Under the pieces are notes generated by a model. It made no database searches, was not told the origin of the DNA, and saw only the letters and a program-made list of their open reading frames with translations. A program made the position numbers and the translations under genes. Source: Zygaena filipendulae (lineage: Eukaryota; Arthropoda; Insecta; Lepidoptera; Zygaenidae). Taken from it: a stretch of DNA of 64,000 nt. The stretch is taken from NCBI GenBank assembly GCA_907165275.2, contig OU015663.1, forward strand, positions 4,476,501 through 4,540,500, written 5' to 3'. Positions 57,022-64,000 of this stretch are shown here, piece after piece (position 1 is the stretch's first letter; every line of letters starts with the position of its first letter).

Positions 57022-57345
57022 TCCAGGGGATAAAAATCAAAATTCTAATTAGTCCGTCAGTTAGAAAATAAAATAATAATAGACGTGTACGTATTTTTTG
57101 CTTTTTCAAATAAATGAAAATAAACATAGATAGATAAAGCGCATTAAAGTTTAGGGTGCGGGGCTCGTGACGACAATATTCAATATAAGCCCCATACAAA
57201 CTGCACCGGGTTGTGACGTCACGCGAAATGCCAACTCAATGTATTGCCGTTATTTTTTGATTAAGTACGTAAAAAAGAAAAAAAAAGCGTGTCCAATATT
57301 TTTTGCTACACACGACGGACTAAAGCAAAATTTTTGTCAAGTAGT
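57022..57345 (+). mobile_element. CRE-bearing MITE family, copy 12
   Basis: CTCCAGGGGATAAAAATCAA, AATTAGTCCGTCAGTTAG, GGGTTGTGACGTCACGCGAA, ACACGACGGACTAAAGCAAA, ending TTTGTCAAGTAG. Nearly full length, with TGACGTCA. Confidence 0.87.
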
Positions 57346-57769
57346 ACGATTGAGCCAAAATTTTCTTGGTAGCGTAGACGACGGCTTAGAATTGGACACA
57401 GTGAGGTATTTTTATTTTGAAGAAAAAAAAAACGTATATAAAACCGCGGAGAACAGTTTTCTAGATTACGCCATCTATATACAGGTGTACTTTTAAACGA
57501 GGAACTTATTCAAGCGCTCTATAATTTATTACACGTAACTAAAAAATATAAAAAAAATAACATAAATAAACATTTATAATTAATTTGTCCGTGCGCCAGC
57601 GTCAATACAAAAAGAAAGGGTCAAAGCGTCGGCGACTTGAGAGCTCGAGGTAAAAATAAGTTTTTTTTTCAAAGATATTCGAAACTAGAATCGAACACTG
57701 GACAGTGGACAGTTGGACACCCCCCTCCAATACGTCCCTCGTGTGACTTTACACTCTGTATAATATAAC

Positions 57770-57837
57770 TTTAACAAGCTGTCCCCTCGCGATTTCACCC
57801 GCGGTAATTTTGGAGTTGCTGCAGGAATTCAAGGATA
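57770..57837 (+). repeat. CCGCGG-type repeat, 5' fragment
   Basis: AAGCTGTCCCCTCGCGATTT then CACCCGCGGTAATTTTGGAG and GCAGGAATTCAAGGATAA. It is cut off exactly where the piggyBac-like MITE starts, so that MITE inserted into it or joined its truncated end. Confidence 0.65.
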
Positions 57838-58161
57838 AGGTCCGTTTGTATCTACGGACATTGAGCGTGCCAGACACGTTCCGTGCCAGACACGTGCCAG
57901 GGCAGAAATGTTGGCAGAAACCAACAGTCACCGCTTATTTACAAGCACGGTTCCGATGCTCTATTCACCCTGCTCGACATGTAACCACAGACGCGTACAG
58001 ACATGAACCGCGAGACAAAAGATTCTTTCCGCAAACACTGGCCCGTGTCTGTCCGCATCTGTGCGGCCGTGTTACGGTAGATATGAATACGTTAATACGC
58101 ACTGTATACGACAATATTATTTTGTCTGCACTCTCAATGTCTGTAGATATAACCGGCCCTT
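57838..58161. mobile_element. piggyBac-like MITE
   Basis: Left end GG(T)CCG-TTGTATCTACGGACATTGAG and right end CTCAATGTCTGTAGATATAACCGGCCC are inverted copies over about 27 bp. The right flank starts TTAA and the left flank ends ATAA, close to the TTAA target site used by piggyBac elements. The interior is rich in CAGACAC and ACAGAC motifs and non-coding. A degraded relative is at 9600-9975. Superfamily assignment is inferred from the ends. Confidence 0.65.
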
Positions 58162-58182
58162 AATATAATAATAAGTGAATGG

Positions 58183-58511
58183 TCATGTTGACTAATTTTT
58201 ATATTTTAGTCCGTCTTGTAGATTATTAAAAAATGTTGGACAGGTATTTTTTCTTTTTTTAAGTAATCAAAATATAACGGCGATATTATATTGAGTTGAA
58301 ATTTCGCATGACGTCACTATTCTGACAGTTTGTATGGCGGTTTTAGCGGTTAGTGACGTCACGACCCCCGCACCCTAAACTTTAATGCGCTTTATCTCTG
58401 TATATTTTAATTTATTTAAAAAAGCAAAAAATACGTATCTACTGTTTTTTTATTTTCTAACTGACGGACTAATTAGAATTTTGATTTTCAAAAGTAGTCA
58501 ACATCCCCATT
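58183..58511 (-). mobile_element. CRE-bearing MITE family, copy 13 (full length)
   Basis: ATGTTGACTAATTTTTATAT and TTTAGTCCGTCTTGTAGATT to AAAAGTAGTCAACATCCCCA, with GCATGACGTCACTATTCTGA and TAGTGACGTCACGACCCC inside. Both ends are intact. It ends about 11 bp from the Brf1 splice donor at 58521/58522. Confidence 0.9.
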
Positions 58512-58521
58512 GGTTGCTTAC

Positions 58522-58762
58522 GTCTCGGGCGCGGCGGCGTCGCGGGCGGGCGTGGCGGGCGGGCCCGCGCTCCCGCTCTGGTCCAGCGTCTTCAGTATGT
58601 CGTAGTCTATCTTCATGCTGAACCGCTTCTCTGCGAGCATCTTCTCCACCGCCTCGCCGGCCGTGGCCGCGTTGCACGGCGTCTTCTTTTTGTACGAGCC
58701 GCGAATCTTGCGTTTCTTGTCCTTACCCTCCTCCAATTCTTTCTCTTTCAACTCTCTCTTTA
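58522..58762 (-). CDS. Brf1: Brf1 exon with STAGEAVEKML-type block
   Basis: A 241-nt exon with a TCTCCCCAG acceptor (phase 1, A|TA = Ile) and GTAAGC donor (phase 2). It encodes KRELKEKELEEGKDKKRKIR, then ATAGEAVEKMLAEKRFSMKI, DYDILKTL and a Pro/Ala-rich end. In Brf1 the basic stretch followed by an (S/A)TAGEA(V/I)EKML helix and a (K)I(N/D)Y(D/S)-(I/V)L segment belongs to the conserved C-terminal homology region that contacts TBP and DNA. The Pro/Ala-rich end is GC-rich and continuous with the TP-rich exon downstream. Confidence 0.95.
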
Positions 58763-58794
58763 CTGGGGAGATAGGTATGGTGGTGTTGTAAACT

Positions 58795-59015
58795 CGCTAG
58801 CTGATCCCCGCGGTTCCGCCCGCGTTAATTTCGGAAGTACCGCGAGAGTTTCGCGATCAAATGTACCCCGTGTCCTTTTTGCGTGTACAGCGTGACAGCG
58901 TGTATGCGAAATGTCCCTGACAGCGTGTATGCGAAATTTCATGATGATCGGTTGAGTAGTGAAGACGTGAAAGCCAAACAAACCAACTCTCATTAGCATT
59001 TTTAATATTAGTTTG
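58795..59015 (+). repeat. CCGCGG-type repeat with internal duplication
   Basis: CTAGCTGATCCCCGCGGTTC through TAATTTCGGAAGTACCGCG to ATTTTTAATATTAGTTTGG. The segment TGACAGCGTGTATGCGAAAT occurs twice in tandem (about 58889 and 58917). Confidence 0.75.
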
Positions 59016-59101
59016 GTATTGGTATATTATATACGTAAATGTGAATACGAGTATGTCTGGGTGTTCTGAGTGTCTATTACCGAGCATCTATTAATAGCGG
59101 C

Positions 59102-59395
59102 AATGGGCATGATGACTAAATTTTAATTTTTAGTCCGTCTTATAGACTCAAAAAAATATTGGACACGAATTTTTCCTTTTTTTTTACTTAATCAAAAAAT
59201 AACGGTGATACATTGAGTTGAAATTCCGTGTGACGTCACACCTAGGTACACTTTATTGGTACTTAGTTATGACGTCGCGACCTCCCACTCCTAAACTTGA
59301 ATGCGTTTTATCCAAGTATTTTTTCAATGATTAGAAAAAGCAAAAAATTCGTGTCTATTATTTTTTTATTATCTATCTGATGGACTAAAAAAAAG
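59102..59395 (-). mobile_element. CRE-bearing MITE family, copy 14
   Basis: ATGGGCATGATGACTAAATT, CCGTGTGACGTCACACCTAG and TATGACGTCGCGACCTCCCA, ending CTATCTGATGGACTAAAAA. The variant middle matches copy 4. It ends about 18 bp from the Brf1 donor at 59412/59413. Confidence 0.87.
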
Positions 59396-59412
59396 TATTT
59401 TGAAGGCCTTAC

Positions 59413-59649
59413 TTTTCTGTTCCTTCAGGTAGCCGGCGTTGATCTTGTTCCACATGAACGATTTGTGGCGCGCCTCCTCCTCGCTCATGATGAGAGCGTC
59501 CAGGTAGACCTCGTCCTTTTCGCTCATGACCAACTCGTCGGCGCTGTGCAGATCCCGCCCGAAATGCGGCTTCGGCTCCGGCTTCAGGAACGTACCTTCG
59601 GGCTTCCTCTCGGGCTGCTGCCCCAGACCTATCACCGCCAGGTCGGGAG
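59413..59649 (-). CDS. Brf1: Brf1 exon, TBP-binding homology region
   Basis: A 237-nt exon, phase 1 in (G|CT = Ala) and phase 1 out. It encodes PDLAVIGLGQQPERKPEGTF, then DLHSADELVMSEKDEVYLDA and LIMSEEEARHKSFMWNKINA followed by GYLKEQK. The pattern (L/I)-x-S-E-x-E-(A/V)-x-x-K-x-x-x-W-x-x-x-N-x-x-YL-x-EQ is the hallmark of the Brf1 TBP-binding domain, which clamps TBP on Pol III promoters. The acidic stretch before it (SEKDEVYLDALIM) corresponds to the D-x-E(I/V)xxYL region. This exon is the strongest single identifier of Brf1 in the window. Confidence 0.96.
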
Positions 59650-60253
59650 CTGGAACGTTCGAATATACAGGGTGGCATGTTAAACGAGAAACGTATCGAA
59701 GAAGCGTGTTCAGTATTCGATTCTCACAAGATAAAAAAATATTTATTAACATATTTATTTATTTACTAGCGCAGCAGTTTCGGAGTCCCCGCGGGAATTT
59801 CGGGATAAAAAGTACCGTATGTCCTTCTCTGTACCCCTAGCAACGTGCATGCAAAAGTTCATGGTGATCAGTTGAGCCGTTATGGCGTGAAAGCGTTACG
59901 AATAATAATATTGATATGGATTGCTTACTAAGTTTACAGAGTCTTATATAAGGTCTTATATAATAACATATTGAGCTTAAAACTTAGCTACCTTTTACAG
60001 GTGTTGCAAATATGGCTGTTAAAAGGATTTATATTATTATTTTCTTGTCAAATTTTTAAAACTATAGAATAAAATATTCACGAAAACCGAGCGCCCACGT
60101 TGCTAACAGGTTATTCAGCCCTTCTTTCGTATTGCCGCTGGCGCGAAGACATAATTATCTAATATGAAGGTCATTCATCCTCGTGAATTCTCAGAATTTG
60201 ATGCGGGTGAATATGCGGGCAACAACTAGTACATATTGTACTCTCGTACTTAC
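59650..60253 (-). other. Brf1: Brf1 intron
   Basis: A 604-bp intron. 59765-59920 is a CCGCGG-type repeat (GGAGTCCCCGCGGGAATTTC, TTCATGGTGATCAGTTGAGC), and 60170-60235 a short minus-type fragment (TCGTGAATTCTCAGAA, GGTGAATATGCGGGCAACAA). Confidence 0.85.
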
Positions 60254-60400
60254 CAAGGCCTTTTTCCGATTGTAATTTCCCCTTGTTCGGGTGTATTTCC
60301 TTGGTTATTTCGTCGATGAGGCCCAGCGTGTCTTGAGCGGCGAACATCTCCGCCTGACTGTCCTCTGTGCTGGCACTGACCGCCGGAACTTCCTCTAAAA
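60254..60400 (-). CDS. Brf1: Brf1 exon, acidic linker
   Basis: A 147-nt exon from an ACCCTTCAG acceptor (phase 1, G|TT = Val) to GTAAGT (phase 1). It encodes LEEVPAVSASTEDSQAEMFA, then AQDTLGLIDEITKEIHPNKG and KLQSEKGLG. This acidic and polar linker lies between the cyclin repeats and the TBP-binding block, and varies in the family. The frame is fixed by both neighbours. Confidence 0.9.
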
Positions 60401-60680
60401 CTGAAGGGTTAACACAATCATGAAATCATTACACACCAGCCCACTTATTGGCACTCAAGTTATAACAATCTATAATTGTTATCACTATAGAAAACTACGG
60501 AACCTATCGTCACACCACGTGCAGGTTACGAAAAATTGGACTTTTGATTGGAAGATTTTTAAAAAGCAAAAAAAAATCGATTTGCAAAAAAACATAAGCA
60601 TTTTATTGCATTTTTTTCTAACTTGATTTTTTTAGCGATTTATTCCTGAGAACACCGCATGTAAGGAAATAGAGACCTAC
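60401..60680 (-). other. Brf1: Brf1 intron (280 bp)
   Basis: Short AT-rich intron. ACCACGTGCAGGTTACGAAA and GGACTTTTGATTGGA resemble sequence at about 51280-51330 (ATCACGTGGTCATGAAAAAA, CTTTTGATTGGACAATTTT), so part of it is a dispersed repeat. Confidence 0.85.
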
Positions 60681-60789
60681 CCCGGGCAGTGTGAGCTTTC
60701 CTTTTCTTTGAGTTGTCACTTTTTAAATGCCGTTCAATTTCCTTCTGTAATTCTGTCATCTCTTTCTCACCATCTTCCTCCTCCAGTAA
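60681..60789 (-). CDS. Brf1: Brf1 exon, charged coiled segment
   Basis: A 109-nt exon from a TTTGTTTTAG acceptor (phase 0) to GTAGGT (phase 1). It encodes LLEEEDGEKEMTELQKEIER followed by HLKSDNSKKRKAHTARG, a highly charged, probably helical region with a basic KKRK cluster that could serve in nuclear import. It continues the linker begun at the end of the upstream exon (KERLQK). Confidence 0.9.
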
Positions 60790-61789
60790 CTAAAACAAAA
60801 TAAATTCAGAGTAATCACGTTTATTAATTTAAAAAAAAAGTGTCACTATTGGACATGTGGTTGACGAGTGAAAGCCGTACTGAAAACACAAGTGTCACGT
60901 TTGTCTTTGTTATTTCAGTCACTTTTCAGCATCTATTTTGGACCCTGAGCAGAAAACTGGCTTTCAAGAGAGCCATGTTTTAACTTGGGGAACAATCTAA
61001 CATTGTCATTGGCGTTTCGCCATAATTGAAGAAGTAGATGAAGAGATTTTTATTATTAAGAAACATTGTCATTGGCAAATTATAATTATAGACGCCATTA
61101 GAAGAAGAAGAAGAATTGAACAAGTTTGCGTTGCGCAATAAATTAAAGTTTCCAATAAAAGTGTGTATAAGTTTACAAAAGCGACTGTTTTATTACTTTT
61201 TGTATTTTTTTTATGCTGGAGAAACGTCATCGACAAAATCTTTACCTATTTACTCAGTTTTACATATTCGAACATAAATATACTATAACGAGCTGTCCCG
61301 CGCGGTTTCACCCGCAATAATTTCGAAGTTTCCGCGGAGTTATTCCATACAAACTTTGCAACCCTTTTTCACCCTCTTAGCAGTTCAATTGTCAATAATC
61401 CTTTCTTATTACTTACTTACACTTAAGGAATATTTGTGCACATTTTCATGGTTCTAGACACAGCGGTTTCAGGTGTGCGTTGATCGATCAGTCAGTCAGT
61501 TTCTACTTTTAAATATTTGGATATCTTAGAAGAGAAGATTTGTTAGATGACGCTTGTTTGACCGCTTTAAGGGCTTTGAAGTGAAAGCAAAGGCTTTATG
61601 AACAAATAATTATGTAAACATAACTATAAATCCTTACATATTATAAAACAAAGTCTTCCGCCGCGTCTGTCTGTCTGTTCGCGATAAATTCAAAACACGT
61701 ATACTTTAAATCCTTTTCTTCTTTTAGTAAATGTCTAAATTTATTATTTTTCCAACGAAAATGAATAAATTATCTACCTAATCTATACT

Positions 61790-62085
61790 ATAATAAAAGA
61801 GTAGAATCCGCAATTCCGTACATTGAATATTTTTACCTAAAATTGAGAGGGGCGATAAAAGAAGAGTAACCAAGTCCAAAAAAAAGTTTTTAAAATTCTT
61901 TTCTGTCTGTCTGTTCGCGATAATCTCCGCATCTACTGAAGGGATTGTCATGCGGTTTTCACAGATAGATTAAGCTTAGCCTGGAGCTACATACAGGCTT
62001 TGTTTCATTGAAATCGGATGTCGGGAAAAAAAGTTGTTATATAAAAACCTTTCATGCGGGTGAAACCGCGGGGCACAGCTAGTAA
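61790..62085 (-). repeat. CCGCGG-type repeat, minus orientation, long form
   Basis: TCTATACTATAATAAAAGAG at one end and GGGTGAAACCGCGGGGCACA at the other, with GATAATCTCCGCATCTACTG, TAGATTAAGCTTAGCCTGGA and TCGGATGTCGGGAAAAAAAG between. The same subfamily is at 41197-41360 and 45810-46060. Confidence 0.7.
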
Positions 62086-63102
62086 TAATGATAATTTAAT
62101 GAGGTGCTCTATTTGGCTTAATATTTAGACCTCGACAACCGTCATAGAGCAAGGTCAACGAAATTGAAAAGTGTTGGAAGAATGATTAATAACTATAATT
62201 ATGTTACATATTCTAACGTGTTATAAACTCCACCAAATTAGATAAATAATTACATATCACTAATGATGTATTGTCTGTCTGGTAAGTTCAAATCGCAGAA
62301 CCAAATTTTAATAAAATTTAGCATGAAGATAGTTTGAACACTGGGGAATGATAAAAACTGCTTTTTAGAGTTTTTGAGCCCGAAAATAAACGTAATATAT
62401 AGGTATAAGCGTACAAGTAAATTAAAAAAGGATTTTTTTTACACATAGTTGAAGGCACACCTGCAGGGCCCGTATCCACTATGGCCATAGGCGTCACGTT
62501 AAGATATCGCGCCACTAAAATTGTCTTTTCCTCTTACTTAAAGAAGTTTCAATTCAAAAAAATACATTTTCATTACTCATGCTCGGAAAGTAGGTCTGAA
62601 GTTGCCTGAGAAGCGGGTTGAAAGTAGCTCTTTTCAGCCCTAGGGAGAATCGCTTTGAACTGACAACTGTCAAATCATTAAAAAAAAACTAGGTCTATTT
62701 TCACATTTCTATTGAACCATGTTCCAACTTTCTATACAGCCAGCGCCATGTAAAATTGAAATAACGTAAAGTTTATGTAGGTATTAATTAAAATAAAATT
62801 CACTCATTTTTTCTTAAGCTAATTAATTAATTAAAATATAAATAATATTATTTTATTTTCTTTAATTAATACTTAATAATTAAAGAAAATATTTTTTTAG
62901 ATGACTTTATTATAATTTAGGTCGCCACAATGTAAATAAAAAATACTGGCTGAATAGCTAGCCGGCCAAAGAAAAAGAAATAGGTGGGAAAGCGTCAAGC
63001 GACTATCCAATCTTCACTCATTTTTTCTTTAGCTAATTCCTATTTTTATTTTGACTTTCCTTGCATTCGTAATGAAAAGCACAGTGTTACCCTCGGGAGA
63101 AA

Positions 63103-63187
63103 GTAACTTATTTAGTGCCTCGAACTATTGGCGCCCTCGCTACGCTCGGGCGCCAAACCCCGTCTCGGCACTAAATGAGTTACTTTC
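63103..63187. mobile_element. Small inverted-repeat element with Ser-like GC palindrome
   Basis: AAGTAACTTATTTAGTGCC at the left and, inverted, AAGTAACTCATTTAGTGCC at the right enclose TTGGCGCCCTCGCTACGCTC and its complement GAGCG...GGCGCCAA. It folds into one hairpin of about 85 nt. Similar GCTCGCTACGC(T)-type palindromes occur at 39553 and 49031. Confidence 0.7.
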
Positions 63188-63449
63188 ACCCCTTGGATAA
63201 CAATGTACTATTACAACATGACTTATGGAGTACAGAATACTAATTTATAATATTTTGGCATCTGGAGCGTTTGGGGACGCGCGTTATGAGCAAGGAATAT
63301 TGTTGGTCGTAGTGAATAAGGACCCAGCTTTGGCACGACAGTCACGTCACGAAATATATTTCGTTCGCCGACAAAGAGTCCACAGACAGAAATTTGTGAC
63401 ACTGAGTCCCGCAACGAATCTGTTGATCCTGTGATAAATGTAGAAATAC

Positions 63450-63676
63450 CTTTTGCAGTCGTTCCTTATCCCTCTTCCTGGCCGCCCTGAAGGCGGGCGG
63501 GTCCTGTTCCTCTTCGAGGTCAACGGTCATGAACTCGTCCACCGTCAACGAGCTGGAGGGCGTCTCCCCGAACTCCATCATGCGCTTGCGCAGCGTAGTC
63601 TCGTGCACCTTCACGATGCGCACCACGTCGGCGGGGGTGCGCGAGAAGTTGTGCAGCCGCGCAGCTATGAGGAGCG
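63450..63676 (-). CDS. Brf1: Brf1 exon: end of second cyclin repeat
   Basis: First Brf1 exon visible, 227 nt, starting after TATCGTTCAG in phase 1 for the split codon (x|CG, probably Ala) and ending AAG at GTATTT in phase 0. It encodes LLIAARLHNFSRTPADVVRI, then VKVHETTLRKRMMEFGETPS and SSLTVDEFMTVDLEEEQDPP. The blocks (L)L-x-AAR-H-F-RT, V(V)-(R/x)-x-V-K-V-x-E-(T/S)-T-LRKR-x-x-EF-x-(D/E)TP-S-x-LT-(V/I)-(D/E)-EF and the acidic EEE-x-DPP are diagnostic of the end of the second TFIIB-like cyclin fold of Brf1 and its exit. Brf1 bridges TBP, Bdp1 and RNA polymerase III. Upstream exons lie beyond 64000. Confidence 0.96.
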
Positions 63677-63869
63677 CTGAACGATAGGAGTTATAGCTTA
63701 GTGTGGGATCGAATAGATCTGTGTCATGTGAAATGTTAAGAAGTGTTATTATTTGTACAACTATGATTTTATACAGGATTAGTTGGAAAGGGAGTCAGTC
63801 ATCAGACAACAAAAAAAACTTATTAAAAATTATGAACGCGTTTACCTAATTAAAATTATTATAAAGATA

Positions 63870-64000
63870 GCAGTTCCGCACGGTTTCTGATGCCTTCATT
63901 TCGAAGTCACACCGGAAATTCCGGAATAAAAGTCCTGTTTACTTTTCTGTACCCCTGACTACCTATGTGTATGCAAAATTTCATGATGATCGGTTGAGTA
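63870..64000 (+). repeat. CCGCGG-type repeat, cut by the window edge
   Basis: TTCCGCACGGTTTCTGATGC, CCGGAAATTCCGGAATAAAA, CTGTACCCCTGACTACCTAT and TTCATGATGATCGGTTGAGT. Lies in the Brf1 intron upstream of 63676. Confidence 0.65.

Larger units (their letters stand above)
56309..58521 (-). other. Brf1: Brf1 intron with repeats
   Basis: A 2.2-kb intron holding CCGCGG-type repeats (56350-56770), a (TG)n run at 56775-56797, a LINE 3' end (56925-57018), MITE copies 12 and 13, and a piggyBac-like MITE (57838-58161). Confidence 0.9.
58763..59412 (-). other. Brf1: Brf1 intron with CCGCGG repeat and MITE copy 14
   Basis: A 650-bp intron made up almost wholly of two repeats: a CCGCGG-type copy (58795-59015) and MITE copy 14 (59102-59395). 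Confidence 0.9.
60790..63449 (-). other. Brf1: Brf1 intron, 2.7 kb
   Basis: Contains CCGCGG-type repeats at 61285-61510 (plus) and 61790-62085 (minus, ending GTGAAACCGCGGGGCACAGC), an (AAG)n-like run near 61107, the GCGCC(C)TCGCTACGCTCGGGCGC hairpin at about 63130-63155 flanked by GTAACTTATTTAGTGCC and its inverse (63103-63187), and a segment at 63240-63310 shared with 51400-51475. The rest is AT-rich. Confidence 0.88.

Noticed and set aside
59409..59678. Alternative minus-strand frame over a Brf1 exon, Arg/Gly-rich
   Set aside because: Shadow of the real Brf1 frame, which has family motifs and agreeing splice phases.

Overview
This is a eukaryotic nuclear window, most likely from a moth or butterfly (Lepidoptera). 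The basis is AT-rich DNA with short, GC-richer coding exons that have GT-AG introns, insect-like protein sequences, and many dispersed repeats of the lepidopteran type that begin near 'AGCTGTCCCCGCGGTTTCACCCGCG' (split here by description only: AGCTG, then CCCGCGGTTTCACCCGCG) and end near 'TATAATATTAGTA'. No database search was possible, so names rest on recognised motifs, splice-phase agreement and pattern memory.

Two genes are supported, both on the minus strand and both cut by a window edge. The first is Pellino (Pli), a Toll/IRAK-pathway E3 ubiquitin ligase scaffold. Its 5' portion is spread over about 20 kb: a 14-nt coding start exon at 38779-38792, exon 2 at 27558-27662 and exon 3 at 18742-18973. 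The rest of its FHA-like domain and the C-terminal RING-like region are not visible and should lie beyond base 1, making the next intron longer than 18.7 kb. The second is Brf1, the TFIIIB 90-kDa subunit of the RNA polymerase III initiation complex. Its last seven coding exons lie between 63676 and 55047, with all splice phases agreeing. Its zinc ribbon and most of its cyclin repeats lie beyond the right edge. About 16 kb of repeat-rich intergenic DNA separates the end of Brf1 from the start of Pellino. The genes are in tandem and I see no functional link between them.

Almost everything else is transposon-derived. 1-18741 is the presumed distal Pellino intron, with a hAT-like MITE, a decayed Jockey-type reverse transcriptase, a tRNA-SINE-like element and CCGCGG repeats. 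18974-27557 and 27663-38778 are Pellino introns 2 and 1; the latter holds a nested foldback element with a perfect 51-bp terminal inverted repeat. 39000-54600 is intergenic and contains a near-perfect 60-bp-arm hairpin framed by inverted minisatellite blocks, a larger inverted-repeat element, several smaller hairpins, a LINE C-terminal fragment and a possible solo LTR. The Brf1 introns hold four copies of a MITE family of about 330 bp that occurs 14 times in the window, three of them within about 30 bp of splice sites. Most of its better-preserved copies carry the palindrome TGACGTCA.

I found no convincing new protein-coding system. The strongest unusual signals are structural: the CRE-bearing MITE family, the nested inverted-repeat elements at 29340-30236 and 39174-39895, and paired hairpins at 41329-41435.
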